This document shows, one piece after another, positions 39,494 to 49,362 of a stretch of DNA of 64,000 nucleotides; position 1 is the stretch's first letter; every line of letters starts with the position of its first letter. This DNA comes from an uncultured Desulfatitalea sp. (GTDB lineage Bacteria > Desulfobacterota > Desulfobacteria > Desulfobacterales > Desulfosarcinaceae). The position numbers and the translations under genes were made by a program. The notes beneath the pieces are model-generated. The model ran no database searches, was not told where the DNA came from, and was given only the letters and a program-made list of their open reading frames with translations. The stretch lies in NCBI GenBank assembly GCA_937868765.1, contig CALMNL010000008.1:1-64000 (forward strand), given 5' to 3'.

Positions 39494-40102
39494 TTAACGG
39501 GCTTCGAACAGTTTTTTGTGTTTGGGCTCAAGGGCACCCATGTACTGCTCGAGCCACTCCACGTCGCCGGTGACCAGCGCCAATCTCTCCGCGGCCGTCA
39601 GGTCGTACCCTTCCAGGGCCTCGGCCTCGCGGGTCTGCAGATCCCGCGCGAAGTCCGGGTTGCGGGCGGCGCGGTTGAGGACCTTGCGAATCTCTTCGTC
39701 ATGGATGATGCCCTGCTCTTCGGGCACGGCCTGGGATGACTGCTCGAGAACCGACCGCACTACCTGCGCCAGTTCTTCGGGCGTAAACGGTTTCTCCAGG
39801 ACATGGGCCGCCCCCATGCGCATGCACTGGATGGCCGAAGAGACCGTGGCGTAGCCGGAGACGATCACCACCGGCAGGGACGGCTTGACCCGCTTGATTT
39901 CGCGCAAGACGATCTTGCCGCTCAGGTCGGGCATGCGCACATCGGTCAACACCAGGTCATAGGCCCGCTGGGCGGCCCACTGGATGCCCTCCTTGGCGTG
40001 CAGGGTGGTGTCCACCGTGCAATTCTCATCCGAGAGAATGCGGCGCACGCTGTCCAATACGATCTGCTCGTCATCGATGGCCAGTACTTTTTTCGGCGTC
40101 AT
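39494..40102 (-). CDS. Response regulator with the same C-terminal helical domain
   Basis: 202 residues from ATG 40102 (GGGGA upstream). Receiver with DLVLTDVRMPDLSGK phospho-acceptor region and LEKPFTPEE lysine. The C-terminal part (EEQGIIHDEEIRKVLNRAA to YDLTAAERLALVTGDVEWLE) is clearly a paralogue of the C-terminus of the next gene, and both begin with an EEQG motif. Start overlaps the upstream single-domain regulator by four bases. Such paired regulators may act as phospho-sinks or protein-interaction adaptors; no DNA-binding domain is present. Confidence 0.88.
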   Translation of the reverse strand: MTPKKVLAIDDEQIVLDSVRRILSDENCTVDTTLHAKEGIQWAAQRAYDLVLTDVRMPDLSGKIVLREIKRVKPSLPVVIVSGYATVSSAIQCMRMGAAHVLEKPFTPEELAQVVRSVLEQSSQAVPEEQGIIHDEEIRKVLNRAARNPDFARDLQTREAEALEGYDLTAAERLALVTGDVEWLEQYMGALEPKHKKLFEAR

Positions 40103-40476
40103 GGTTTGTTCCCCTTTCTTGCCACGGAGAGGACTGTGTCCAGCAGTTCTCCGGGTGTGAACGGCTTGGCGATGAACGTCGCCGCGCCGAATATCGCCGC
40201 GTTTTCCACGGTTTCGTCGGTGGGATAACCGCTCATCACGACGATGGGCAGTTGCGGATGCTTGGCTTTGACCTGGCGCATCAGGTACATGCCGTCGTGC
40301 ACGGGCATCTTGACGTCCACCAGCAGCAGGGACGGCAAGGGCGCGCCGGGCGCATCGAGCAGGGCCAGGGCCTCGTCCACCGATGGGGCGGCCTGCACTT
40401 CGAACCCTTCGGCTTCGAGAATTCGGCGGCAACTGAGCAGGACGATGCCTTCGTCATCGACCACGAGGATTTTCAT
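40099..40476 (-). CDS. Single-domain response regulator (CheY-like)
   Basis: 125 residues, receiver only. DDEG acidic pocket, LLLVDVKMPVHDGM phospho-acceptor region, MSGYP, and IAKPFTPGE lysine. It overlaps the histidine kinase gene upstream by four bases and the next regulator downstream by four bases. It is likely the primary acceptor from the kinase or a relay to the other receivers. Confidence 0.95.
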   Translation of the reverse strand: MKILVVDDEGIVLLSCRRILEAEGFEVQAAPSVDEALALLDAPGAPLPSLLLVDVKMPVHDGMYLMRQVKAKHPQLPIVVMSGYPTDETVENAAIFGAATFIAKPFTPGELLDTVLSVARKGNKP

Positions 40477-42398
40477 GACTTACCCCCTGTGCCTTCAATG
40501 GGCAGCCAGACAAAGAAGCGGGTGCCTTTGCCCATCTCGCTCTGCACGCGGATGTGGCCCTGATGACGCTGGACGATGCCCTGTGAGACGGAAAGTCCCA
40601 GCCCGGTTCCCTGTCCGACGGCCTTGGTAGTAAAAAACGGATCGAACAGCTTGTCCATGTGCTCGGCGGGGATGCCGCTGCCGGTGTCGGCCACGGTGAT
40701 CTCCACCCCCTTGTGAACCGCGCCGTCGCCCGAAAGTGCCGGGGCCGTGAAGATTTTGATCTGGCCGCCGGGCGGCGTGGCATCCAGGGCGTTGATGATC
40801 AGGTTCATCAGCACGCTCTGCATCTGGCTGCGGTCCAGGGTCACCATGGGCAGGTTCTCCCCTGCCATGAACTTGACCGCGACTCCTTTGACCAAGGCCT
40901 GGTTCTCGAGCAGCCCCACCGTGGCGCCCACCAGGCGGTTGATGTCGGTCGGCTCGGGGTCCAGCTTGGTCTGGCGGGAGAAGTCCAGCAGCCCCTTGAC
41001 GATCTTGCGCACGCGCTCGGTGGCTGCGGCGATGGTCTCCAGGTCCGCGCGCATCTCGGTATTCAGATCCTTGCGGCGCAGCAGCATGTGCGTATAGGTG
41101 AGCACGCCGGTGAGCGGGTTGTTGATCTCATGGGCCACGCCGGCCGCCAGGCGACCCACGCTGGCCTGCTTTTCGGACTGGATGATCCTGTCTTCGCTGG
41201 CCGCCCGGCGGCGGCCCACAGCGGCCACCATCTCCAGAAAAGTCTTCTGCAGCCGGCCGAATTCACCTTCCTTGATCGGTCCCACATCTGGCGTGAGGCT
41301 GCCTTCGGAGACCTGGCGGCTCGCCTTGATCAGGCGGTGCACCGGCCCCATGATGCGATTGGCCAGCAGGACGCCGAACCCCAGGGCCACGATCATGCCC
41401 GCGCCCGTGATGAGGATGAAGACCGTGAGGGCCCGGGTGAGAATGTCGGTGTACTTCGCTTCCAGGGTGCCCACATAGAACATGCCTACCCGGCGGCCGA
41501 AGATATCTTCCAGCGGTTCATAGGCCGTGATGTACCAGTCGCTGAGCACCCAGGCGCGGCCGGACCAGCGCCGGCCCTGGTCCAGAACGGCCGCCTTGAC
41601 TTCCGCCGAAACCCGGGTGCCCACGGCGCGGCGGCCGTCGGGCAGGGTCACGTTGGTGGCGATGCGCAGGTCGTTGAGGAACACGGTCGCCGTGGCGATG
41701 GGCCGGCCCTTGTAGCTCTCCCCCTGGGACAACCGGTTGCGCACCATGTCCACCAGGGTTTCATCGCGGTTGAGCAGCTGGCCACCATAGAGGACGCCGA
41801 CCACCCGGCTGCCTTCGAAGATGGGCACGGCCGCGGCCAGGGCCAGGCCGCTGGTTGCTTCGGCGGCGGCAGCCGCCTCGGCACCCAGGTCAGGGATGGC
41901 GATGCGCGCCCGCTCGGCCAGCTCCGGATCTTCATGGAGCAGCATCTCCCGGGTGAGCACCACGATGCCCTCCACCGAAGACTGCCGTTCCAGCGCCATC
42001 CGGCCGATGGGGTTTTCGGCGGGGATGCGCTGGATTTTGGCATTGGGGCCCAGGCGGGAGAGGATATTGCCATCCGTGCCGAGGATACCGGCGAAATCCA
42101 GCTTGGCGTGGTGGGCCAGGCGGCTGAGGCGGTAGGCCAGGTCGTTGGGATCGGCCGCTTCCACGGAGCCGACGAAGCCGCTGCCCAGCGAGGTGATGTT
42201 CAGGGCCGTGCGGATCAGGCGGATGCGCTCCTGGATCATTTCGGAGCCGGCATTCAGATCCAGCGCCACCCGGTTGGCGGCTTCGCCGATGACATGCTTC
42301 TTGAGCAGGTGCACCCCGGTCCACAGAGAGACCGCGCCCACCAGCAGCGTCACGCCGAGCAGACTGGCAATCAACTTGGATCGGATGGAAGTGAACAT
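40473..42398 (-). CDS. Cache-HAMP sensor histidine kinase
   Basis: 641 residues. TM1 about 8-26, a periplasmic Cache-type domain (about 30-290: [36 protein letters not shown]), TM2 about 305-330, HAMP, coiled coil, DHp with H423 ([19 protein letters not shown]), and HATPase_c ([21 protein letters not shown]). The periplasmic ligand could be a small organic acid, as for many Cache sensors; this would fit an FNT channel for formate, but it is inference. ATG 42398 is behind AAGGAGG and the stop overlaps the next gene by four bases. It heads the cluster of four receivers. Confidence 0.95.
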   Translation of the reverse strand: MFTSIRSKLIASLLGVTLLVGAVSLWTGVHLLKKHVIGEAANRVALDLNAGSEMIQERIRLIRTALNITSLGSGFVGSVEAADPNDLAYRLSRLAHHAKLDFAGILGTDGNILSRLGPNAKIQRIPAENPIGRMALERQSSVEGIVVLTREMLLHEDPELAERARIAIPDLGAEAAAAAEATSGLALAAAVPIFEGSRVVGVLYGGQLLNRDETLVDMVRNRLSQGESYKGRPIATATVFLNDLRIATNVTLPDGRRAVGTRVSAEVKAAVLDQGRRWSGRAWVLSDWYITAYEPLEDIFGRRVGMFYVGTLEAKYTDILTRALTVFILITGAGMIVALGFGVLLANRIMGPVHRLIKASRQVSEGSLTPDVGPIKEGEFGRLQKTFLEMVAAVGRRRAASEDRIIQSEKQASVGRLAAGVAHEINNPLTGVLTYTHMLLRRKDLNTEMRADLETIAAATERVRKIVKGLLDFSRQTKLDPEPTDINRLVGATVGLLENQALVKGVAVKFMAGENLPMVTLDRSQMQSVLMNLIINALDATPPGGQIKIFTAPALSGDGAVHKGVEITVADTGSGIPAEHMDKLFDPFFTTKAVGQGTGLGLSVSQGIVQRHQGHIRVQSEMGKGTRFFVWLPIEGTGGKS

Positions 42399-42595
42399 GC
42401 GGCTCTGCCTCCTTTGCAACCCTCACACCGCTTCACATGAGCAAGCCACATGCCATTGGTCCGGACCTGCCTGAAATGGGCGCAAGCCGCTGGAATCACA
42501 TGGCCACTGGGACCGGCCAGGCGCGCCGGCCCAGATCCTCGGCGGTGGGAGGTGTCTGGATTTTTTACGATTTGTAAATTGCTGGATGGCGCGAC

Positions 42596-43909
42596 ATGGA
42601 GTATACAAAAATACGTATGAACATCATCTTCCTGGTCATGGTGGGGGCGGCATTTCTGACGGCGGCGGTTCGGCAACTGCTCTGGGTGCCGGCAGTCGGG
42701 CAGAGCGCGCCCATGGAGGCCTTGACCGGGGCCATCCTCCAGGCGGCCGCCAGCGCTGTGGACCTGGCCATCGGCCTGGTGGGGGTGATGACCCTCTTCC
42801 TGGGGTTGATGAAGGTGGCCGAGGCCGGCGGCATGCTCCAGATCCTGGCCCGGCTGATCCGCCCGCTGATGGTGCGGCTGTTCCCCGACGTGCCGGCCGA
42901 CCACCCGGCCATGGGGGCCATGATTCTGAACATGTCGGCCAATGTCCTGGGCCTGGGCAACGCCGCCACCCCCTTCGGCATCCGGGCCATGCAGGAACTG
43001 GACAAGCTCAACCCCCAAAAAGGCACCGCCACCAATGCCATGGCGCTTTTCCTGGCCATCAACACCTCGTCGGTGACCCTGCTGCCCACCGGCGTCATCG
43101 CCCTGCGCGATGCGGCCGGATCGACCAATGCGGCCGGCATCCTGCCGACCACCCTTTTCGCCACATTCGGTTCCACGGCGGTGGCCATTCTGGCCGCCAA
43201 GCTCTACCAGCGCTGGGCGTCCCCCCAGGCCGCATCGGAGGAGAACGGCGCCTCCTCCGAAAGTACCGGCGGGGGCGGATCGGATCTGGCCGACGGCCAG
43301 GCCCAGGGGTATCCCCTTTGGATCAGCGTGCTGGCCCTGCTGGCCCTGGCGGCCATGGTGCCGCTGGCCGTGCTCTACGGCAAACAGGTGTCGCCCTGGA
43401 TCATTCCCGGGCTGCTGGCCTTTTTCGTGGCCTTCGGCGCCGGACGGGGGGTGCGGGTGTACGAAGTGCTGGTGGAAGGCGCCAAAGAAGGGTTCCAGGT
43501 GGCGCTGCGGATCATCCCCTACCTGGTGGCCATCCTGGTGGCCGTGGCCATGCTCCAGAGCAGCGGGGTCATGGGCGCCCTGGTGAACATGCTCGGGCCG
43601 GTGACCGGCAGAATCGGGCTGCCGGCCGAAGCGTTGCCCATGGCCTTGATGCGGCCCTTGTCCGGATCGGGGGCCTATGGCATCATGACCGCGATCATCA
43701 AGGACCCGGCCGTCGGCCCGGACAGCTACACCGGCTACCTGGTCAGCACGCTGCAAGGCTCCACCGAAACCACGTTCTACGTGCTGGCCGTCTATTTCGG
43801 CGCCGTGCAGGTACGCCGCGTGCGGCACACCATGGCTGCGGCCCTGACCGCCGATGCGGCCGGCGTGGTGTGCGCCATCCTGGCCTGCCTGTTCGTATTT
43901 CGCGGATAG
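42596..43909 (+). CDS. SpmAB-like nucleoside-recognition (Gate) membrane protein
   Basis: 437 residues with about eleven hydrophobic segments. Two nucleoside-recognition/Gate repeats (residues about 40-160 and 260-400: LGLMKVAEAGGMLQIL, NVLGLGNAATPFGIRAM and EGFQVALRIIPYLVAILVAV) correspond to the spore maturation proteins SpmA and SpmB joined in one chain. In Gram-negative bacteria the function is unknown and possibly export of a small molecule. ATG 42596 is the first in-frame start; ATG 42617 is an alternative. It is divergent from the sensor kinase. Confidence 0.92.
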   Translation: MEYTKIRMNIIFLVMVGAAFLTAAVRQLLWVPAVGQSAPMEALTGAILQAAASAVDLAIGLVGVMTLFLGLMKVAEAGGMLQILARLIRPLMVRLFPDVPADHPAMGAMILNMSANVLGLGNAATPFGIRAMQELDKLNPQKGTATNAMALFLAINTSSVTLLPTGVIALRDAAGSTNAAGILPTTLFATFGSTAVAILAAKLYQRWASPQAASEENGASSESTGGGGSDLADGQAQGYPLWISVLALLALAAMVPLAVLYGKQVSPWIIPGLLAFFVAFGAGRGVRVYEVLVEGAKEGFQVALRIIPYLVAILVAVAMLQSSGVMGALVNMLGPVTGRIGLPAEALPMALMRPLSGSGAYGIMTAIIKDPAVGPDSYTGYLVSTLQGSTETTFYVLAVYFGAVQVRRVRHTMAAALTADAAGVVCAILACLFVFRG

Positions 43910-44004
43910 AGGCATGCCGGACGATGCGCAGAAACGTCATGCCCCGCATGGCGATCGCAATGGAAAGAGATGTTCCAACCCAATTCAAAGCGAAAGGAAA
44001 GCAC

Positions 44005-44721
44005 ATGAAGATCAAAAGCATTGTTGCCGTGGCGGCCCTCACCGGTTTGGTATGGATTTCGGCATTGACCGCCGCATCGGCCGACCTGTACTTCGAGTCC
44101 GAGCAGACCACCCAGGGGCTGCCGGGGCAGGCGGCCGGCACCACCATCATCAAACAATACATCTCCCAGGATGCCACCATGACGGAGATGGCGGACCGCG
44201 TCACCATCATCGATTTCAAAGAGAAGATGATGTACGACCTGGATCCCAAGGCCAAAGTCTACACCCAGGCGCCGGCGGAAAAGATCGGACTGCCGGCCGA
44301 GGGGCAGGATGGCATGAGCGCCGAGCAGGCCAAGATGATGCAGCAGATGATGCAATCCATGGCCAGCAGCATCAAGGTGACCCCCACCAGCGAGACCCAG
44401 ACCATCAACGGCTACAAGTGCAAGAAGTATATCGTCAGCATGATGATGGTCAATTCCGACTACTGGGCCACCAAGGATTTCAAGGGGTATGACGAAATGA
44501 AAGCGGTCGGCGAAAAGGCCGCCAAGCTTTTCGAGAACAACCCCACGATGAAGCAGATGAACGTGATGGCCCTCATGAAGGAGCTGGACGGCTTTCCCAT
44601 CAAGACCTCCTCCCAGGTCATGGGCGGCTCGGTCGTCACCCTGGTGAAGAAGATCGAACAGAAGAAGCTCGACAAGGATCTGTTCAAGGTGCCGGCGGGA
44701 TATAAATTGGTGGAGGAGTAG
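44005..44721 (+). CDS. DUF4412-type periplasmic protein
   Basis: 238 residues with a Sec signal peptide (1-26, AASA). The family reads as a beta-rich lipoprotein-like domain (YLDVESE..., TINGYKCKKYIVSMMMV, FKVPAGYKLVEE). A Met-rich segment (AKMMQQMMQSMAS) lies mid-protein. DUF4412 is the best match by eye; function is unknown. AAGGAAA precedes ATG 44005. The gene begins 95 bases after the SpmAB-like stop, so they may be co-expressed. Confidence 0.82.
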   Translation: MKIKSIVAVAALTGLVWISALTAASADLYFESEQTTQGLPGQAAGTTIIKQYISQDATMTEMADRVTIIDFKEKMMYDLDPKAKVYTQAPAEKIGLPAEGQDGMSAEQAKMMQQMMQSMASSIKVTPTSETQTINGYKCKKYIVSMMMVNSDYWATKDFKGYDEMKAVGEKAAKLFENNPTMKQMNVMALMKELDGFPIKTSSQVMGGSVVTLVKKIEQKKLDKDLFKVPAGYKLVEE

Positions 44722-44806
44722 GCAGCTTCACGCGCGAATGCGCGCTCGTGTGCCGTCTGCCGGGCCGAGCGCGCGTGCGGCGCTTATTAATAGGAGGGAA
44801 CAATCG

Positions 44807-45568
44807 ATGAACGCCAATTTCGATCTTTCGGGAAAAAGTGCCATCGTCACCGGCGGCGGCCGGGGCATCGGCCGGGCCGTCGCCCTGGGTCTGGCCGCGG
44901 CGGGGGCCAATGTGGTGGTCGCCGGGCGCACCGCCGATCAACTCGAAGCCGTGGCCGGCGAGATCCGCGCCGCCGGGGCCAAGGCGCTGCCGATGGTCAC
45001 CGATCTCACCGACAGCGGTCAGATCGAGGCCCTGGCGGCCAAAACCGTGGAGGCCTTCGGCCGCATCGACATCCTGGTGAACAACGCGGCGCGCAGCTTT
45101 CTGCGCAGCCTGCTCGACCTGCGCGAAGACGGCTGGGACAAGGTGTTCGACACCAACGTCAAGGCGGTGTGGCTTCTGAGCCGGGCCGTGGCCCGCACCA
45201 TGATGGCCCAGAAGAGCGGCCGCATCGTCAACATCACCACCGTGGGTGCCGAGAAGGCCGAACTGGGCATGGCGGCCTACGGCTGCAGCAAGGCGGCCCT
45301 CAAGATGCTCACCCGCTGCATGGCCCGGGAGTGGGCGCCGTTCGGCATCCAGGTCAATGCCGTGGGCCCGGGGCTGACCCGCACCGCCTTCAGCCAGCCC
45401 ATCTGGTCCAACCCCGATATCGCCAAGCACGTCACCAGCCTGCTGCCCATGGGGCGCATCGCCGAGCCCGAAGAGATCGTGCCGGCCGTGCTCTTCCTCT
45501 GTTCCGAGGGCGCCAGCTACATGACCGGGCACACGATCTATGTGGATGGCGGCGCTTTAACGACTTGA
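44807..45568 (+). CDS. SDR-family oxidoreductase (classical)
   Basis: 253 residues. TGGGRGIGRA cofactor motif, NNAARS, and the complete catalytic YGCSKAAL (Tyr and Lys). GHTIYVDGGAL ends the fold. It resembles glucose/gluconate-type or 3-oxoacyl-ACP reductase-like SDRs, with substrate unassigned. ATG 44807 is preceded by AGGAGG with ideal spacing; the longer frame at 44738 is not supported. Confidence 0.95.
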   Translation: MNANFDLSGKSAIVTGGGRGIGRAVALGLAAAGANVVVAGRTADQLEAVAGEIRAAGAKALPMVTDLTDSGQIEALAAKTVEAFGRIDILVNNAARSFLRSLLDLREDGWDKVFDTNVKAVWLLSRAVARTMMAQKSGRIVNITTVGAEKAELGMAAYGCSKAALKMLTRCMAREWAPFGIQVNAVGPGLTRTAFSQPIWSNPDIAKHVTSLLPMGRIAEPEEIVPAVLFLCSEGASYMTGHTIYVDGGALTT

Positions 45569-45613
45569 CAGGCTGCCGACAAACGGCACCGCGGCCTTCC
45601 ATGCGGCGTTCTC

Positions 45614-45668
45614 GCCGTTTTGCAATCCTCGACGTGGAATCCGACTACGCCTTCGGTTGCAAAACGGC
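45614..45668. repeat. 12-bp perfect inverted repeat between convergent genes (possible REP-like element)
   Basis: GCCGTTTTGCAA at 45614-45625 and TTGCAAAACGGC at 45657-45668 pair perfectly with a 31-base loop. It lies between the SDR and thiC stops. The sequence has the look of a dispersed palindrome rather than a terminator, as there is no T tract. Confidence 0.5.
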
Positions 45669-45717
45669 AGCGGCGTTGCCTGAGAGGCCGATGCACCATT
45701 TTTCAACAGCCAGTTTC

Positions 45718-47004
45718 TTAATGGCCTTCTAAAATTTTCCGGCTGCGTTTGACCGCGCACAGGTCGCCGCACATGGTGCACACCTGCTGGTCCAGGGGCT
45801 GGGAGGAGGCCCGGTAAGCCCGGGCCTTCTCCGGGTCCAGGGCCAGCTCCATCATGCGCGGCCAGTCCAGTTCCTTGCGGGCGTGGCTCATGGCGTGGTC
45901 CCATTCGATGGCGCCGGGCAACCCCTTGGCGATATCGGCGGCGTGGGCCGCGATGCGGGCGGCCACAATGCCCTCCTTCATGTCGGCAAGGTCGGGCAAC
46001 CGCAGGTGCTCGGCAGGGGTCACGTAGCACAGGAAATCGGCGCCGTGCGCCCCGGCGATGGCTCCGCCGATGGCCGAGGTGATGTGGTCGTAGCCCGGCG
46101 CCACGTCGGTGACGAGGGGCCCCAGTACGTAAAAGGGCGCGCCGTGACACAGCTTTTTCTCCAGCAGCATGTTGGCCGCGATCTCGTTCAGCGGCACGTG
46201 CCCCGGCCCTTCGATCATCACCTGTACATCGGCTTTCCAGGCACGCAGGGTCAACTCGCCCAGCACGATCAGCTCCTGGATCTGGGCCGCGTCGGTGGCG
46301 TCATGCAGCGACCCGGGCCGCAGCCCGTCGCCCAGGCTGATGGTCACGTCGAACTGCCGGCAGATCTCCAGCAGCCGATCGAAGTGCTCGTAAAAGGGGT
46401 TCTCCTGCGCGTTGGCCGTCATCCAGTGCAGCAACACCGAACCGCCGCGGCTCACCACGTGGGTCAGGCGCGGGCTCTGGCGCAGCCGCGCCACGGCCGC
46501 CCGGGTGAGGCCGGCATGGATGGTGATGAAATCCACCCCGTCTTCGGCGTGGGCGGCCACGGTGTCGAAGAACTCGTCCACCGAGATGGCGGGCACATCC
46601 TTGCCGTAGCGCGCCACTGCGTCGTACACCGGCACCGTGCCGATCATCACCGGGCTGAGCTCGATGGTCCGGCGGCGGAATTCGCGGGTGGCGCCGAAGG
46701 TGGAGAGGTCCATGATGGCGTCGGCCTTCAGTTCGATGGCCCGGCGCACCTTGTCCAGTTCCAGGGCGACATTGCAGCAATCTTCGGAGACCCCCAGGTT
46801 GACGTTGATCTTGGTGCTCAGCCCCTGGCCGATGCCCCGGGCGCGCAGGTTGGCATGCCGGCGGTTGGCCGGGATCGTGATGCGTCCGGCCGCCGTGCGG
46901 GAGAGCAGATCTTCCCGGGAGATCTTCTCGTCGGCCAGGACCTGTTCCATCTGGAGGGTCACGATGCCCTGGCGGGCGGCTTGCATTTGGGTTTTGTAAG
47001 ACAT
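45718..47004 (-). CDS. thiC: Phosphomethylpyrimidine synthase
   Basis: 428 residues, the short ThiC form. The radical SAM cluster is at the C-terminus (CTMCGDLC, CxxCxxxxC). [26 protein letters not shown] and [10 protein letters not shown] are conserved. It converts AIR to HMP-phosphate. AAGGAG precedes ATG 47004. It is the last gene of the thi cluster, 64 bases after thiE. A gap this size leaves open a separate promoter. Confidence 0.97.
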   Translation of the reverse strand: MSYKTQMQAARQGIVTLQMEQVLADEKISREDLLSRTAAGRITIPANRRHANLRARGIGQGLSTKINVNLGVSEDCCNVALELDKVRRAIELKADAIMDLSTFGATREFRRRTIELSPVMIGTVPVYDAVARYGKDVPAISVDEFFDTVAAHAEDGVDFITIHAGLTRAAVARLRQSPRLTHVVSRGGSVLLHWMTANAQENPFYEHFDRLLEICRQFDVTISLGDGLRPGSLHDATDAAQIQELIVLGELTLRAWKADVQVMIEGPGHVPLNEIAANMLLEKKLCHGAPFYVLGPLVTDVAPGYDHITSAIGGAIAGAHGADFLCYVTPAEHLRLPDLADMKEGIVAARIAAHAADIAKGLPGAIEWDHAMSHARKELDWPRMMELALDPEKARAYRASSQPLDQQVCTMCGDLCAVKRSRKILEGH

Positions 47005-47067
47005 GGCACTTCTCCTTTTGACATACGCTCCGGCGGCAGCGCTGGGGCACGATGTTAAGCGTTCAGG

Positions 47068-47727
47068 CTAGGGTGTTCCATTGATGATGGCATTCAGCGC
47101 CCGGACTTTGGCGGCGATGTCCCCGGCGCCGACGATGTCGGTGAGCAGGCAGACGCTGCGCGCGCCGTGGCGGACCACCTCGCCGATGTTGTGCTGCTTG
47201 ATGCCGCCGATGGCCGTGAAGGGCAGGGGACAGTGCCGGGCCACATGCTCCAGGTAGTCGAACCCCACCGGGGCGACCACATCCTCCTTGGTCTGGGTGG
47301 CGAAGATCGGCCCCACGCCGATGTAGTCGGCGCCCAGCGCCGGGGCTTCCCGGGCCTGCTCGGGCGTGTGGGTGGAGAGCCCGATGATCTTGTCCGGCCC
47401 CAGCAGGCGGCGCAACTCGGGCACCGGCAGGTCGTCCTGGCCCACGTGCACCCCGTCGGCCTCGGTCAGCAGGGCGATGTCGGCATAATCGTTGACGATG
47501 AAAAGCACGCCGGCCGCCCGGGTCAGGGCCCGGATCCGACGGCACTCGGCCAGCATCTGGCGGTGGCTCTTGTAAGGGCGTTTCTCGCGATATTGAACGA
47601 TCTTCACGCCGCCGGCGATCATGGCTTCGACGACGGCCACATTGCTCCGGCCCAGTGAGAATTTCTCGGCGGTGATGCCGTAGACGCCCGACGGGAGCGC
47701 GGGCTTACGGGTCGATGGGGTTGTCAT
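47068..47727 (-). CDS. thiE: Thiamine-phosphate synthase
   Basis: 219 residues. KIVQYREKRPYKS and GADYIGVGPIFATQTKED give the substrate-binding and phosphate-binding loops, with FTAIGGIKQHNI. It joins HMP-PP and thiazole phosphate. The start at 47727 (AAAGGAGG upstream) lies 23 bases inside the upstream thiF stop region. Confidence 0.97.
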   Translation of the reverse strand: MTTPSTRKPALPSGVYGITAEKFSLGRSNVAVVEAMIAGGVKIVQYREKRPYKSHRQMLAECRRIRALTRAAGVLFIVNDYADIALLTEADGVHVGQDDLPVPELRRLLGPDKIIGLSTHTPEQAREAPALGADYIGVGPIFATQTKEDVVAPVGFDYLEHVARHCPLPFTAIGGIKQHNIGEVVRHGARSVCLLTDIVGAGDIAAKVRALNAIINGTP

Positions 47728-48256
47728 AATATCCTCCTTTTTCCAGAACCACATGGGCCATCATGGCCGCCACCAGGGCGACCTTGGGCGCGTAACAGCG
47801 CGCCCGGCCCGCATCGGTGCAAAAGTCGCCAATGACCGTGCACGTCCCCAGGCGGCGGACTGTAATGCTGTCCAGGGCGCTGCCGGCCACCCCCGAGGCC
47901 GAAACCACGGCGACCCTGCGCGGGGCCAGGGCTTCGAGCAGCATTTTCTTCTCGATCCGCCCGTCGAACCCTTCCACCACCACGTCGCACCCGTCGAAAC
48001 AGGTGGCCATGGCGGCAGCGTCCAGGCGCAGCGCCACCGGCTCGATCTCGGCATCGGGCGCGATGCGCCGCAGGTTTTCGGCCAGGGCTTCGACCTTGAG
48101 GCGGCCGATCTGATCGCGGAAGTAAAACTGGCGGTTGAGATTGCTCTCTTCCACCCGGTCGCCGTCCACCAGCGTGAAGCGGCGCACCCCGCCGCGCGCC
48201 AGAAAGGCCGCCACATTGGATCCGATGCCGCCCGCGCCCGCGATGCCCACTTTCAT
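47705..48256 (-). CDS. thiF: ThiS adenylyltransferase
   Basis: 183 residues, a short E1-like protein. GAGGIGSNVAAFLARGG is the nucleotide-binding motif, and LVDGDRVEESNLNRQFYF is the E1 core. No Cys-rich zinc CxxC pairs are seen, so this is the short ThiF form common in anaerobes. It adenylates the C-terminal Gly of ThiS. ATG 48256 overlaps the thiH stop by four bases; thiE starts before this gene ends (23-base overlap). Confidence 0.93.
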   Translation of the reverse strand: MKVGIAGAGGIGSNVAAFLARGGVRRFTLVDGDRVEESNLNRQFYFRDQIGRLKVEALAENLRRIAPDAEIEPVALRLDAAAMATCFDGCDVVVEGFDGRIEKKMLLEALAPRRVAVVSASGVAGSALDSITVRRLGTCTVIGDFCTDAGRARCYAPKVALVAAMMAHVVLEKGGYYDNPIDP

Positions 48257-49362
48257 GCGATCCGATCCCAATCTTTATACACCGGTTGATATCCCTGGGC
48301 CGCGATGGCCCGCACCACCTGGTCCACGCCGCGTGTGTCCGAGATTTCGAATTGGGGCGTTTCCCGACGTTCCGGTTGGGCGTAGCCGCCCACGCCGGTG
48401 CACGAACCGGCCGAAAACCGCGTGGCGCCCAGATGGATCAGGCGGTCGCGGAAGGCCGCCCGTTCCCGGGTGGAAACGGTGATGGCCGCCCGCGGCAGGA
48501 AGAGACGCAGGGCCACCAGGAACTGGACGAACTCCCGGTCGTCGGCCGGAAAGCGCGGCTGGAAATCGCCTTCGGCCGGGTTGAAGCGCGGCAGCGAGAC
48601 GCCGATTTCGGTCGCAAGGTAGCGATCGTCCAGGTAGCGGGCGTGCAGCCCTGTGAAGAAGACCTCCCGGCGCTTTTCGCCCAGGCCGATCAACGCGCCG
48701 AGGTTCACGGCCCGGAAACCGGCCCGGGCGCCCCGCTCGGGCGCGTCCAGGCGGAAGCGGTAGTCGGTCTTGGGGCCGGCCAGGTGCACCTTTCGGTAGA
48801 TCTCGCGGTCGTATACCTCCTGGTAGAGGGTCAGGCCGTCGGCACCGGCCTCTTTCAGCCGCCGGTATTCGGCCTCCTGCATGGGAAACATCTCGATGGC
48901 CACCGAGGCGAAGTGCTTCTTGAGCAGCCGGACGGTCGCCTGGAGGTACTCCATGGGGGTGGTTTCGCGCGCTTCGCCGGTGAGCACCAGCAGGTGGCGC
49001 ATGCCGGTGGCGGCGATGGCCCGGGCTTCGGCTTCGATTTCGTCGAGGGTCAGGCGGCGCCGCTGGATGGCATTGGCCCGGTTGAAGCCGCAGTAGGCGC
49101 ACTGGTTGGCGCACTGGTTGGCGATGTACAGCGGAATGAAGAGCTGAATCGTGCGGCCGAAATGCTGCACGGTGAGCTGCCGGGACTTCTGGGCCATGGG
49201 CTCCAGAAAGGCCATGGCCGCCGGGCTGAGCAGGGTCAGAAAGTCGATGGCTTCCAGCTTCTCCCGGTTCAACGCCCGCACCACGTCGGCGCCCTCGGTC
49301 CGGGCGAAGAAAGCATCGAAGTCAAACACTTCATAGGCTGCTATGGTCTGGTAGAATGACAT
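48253..49362 (-). CDS. thiH: 2-iminoacetate synthase
   Basis: 369 residues. Radical SAM motif [10 protein letters not shown] (CxxxCxxC) and the C-terminal region [17 protein letters not shown] typical of ThiH. It cleaves tyrosine to give dehydroglycine for the thiazole ring, needed because this is an anaerobe. ATG 49362 is used, overlapping the thiG stop by 22 bases. The longer frame upstream is a shadow. Confidence 0.96.
   Translation of the reverse strand: MSFYQTIAAYEVFDFDAFFARTEGADVVRALNREKLEAIDFLTLLSPAAMAFLEPMAQKSRQLTVQHFGRTIQLFIPLYIANQCANQCAYCGFNRANAIQRRRLTLDEIEAEARAIAATGMRHLLVLTGEARETTPMEYLQATVRLLKKHFASVAIEMFPMQEAEYRRLKEAGADGLTLYQEVYDREIYRKVHLAGPKTDYRFRLDAPERGARAGFRAVNLGALIGLGEKRREVFFTGLHARYLDDRYLATEIGVSLPRFNPAEGDFQPRFPADDREFVQFLVALRLFLPRAAITVSTRERAAFRDRLIHLGATRFSAGSCTGVGGYAQPERRETPQFEISDTRGVDQVVRAIAAQGYQPVYKDWDRIA

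Noticed and set aside
42371-43915. 514-residue frame on the minus strand
   Set aside because: Antisense to the SpmAB-like gene.
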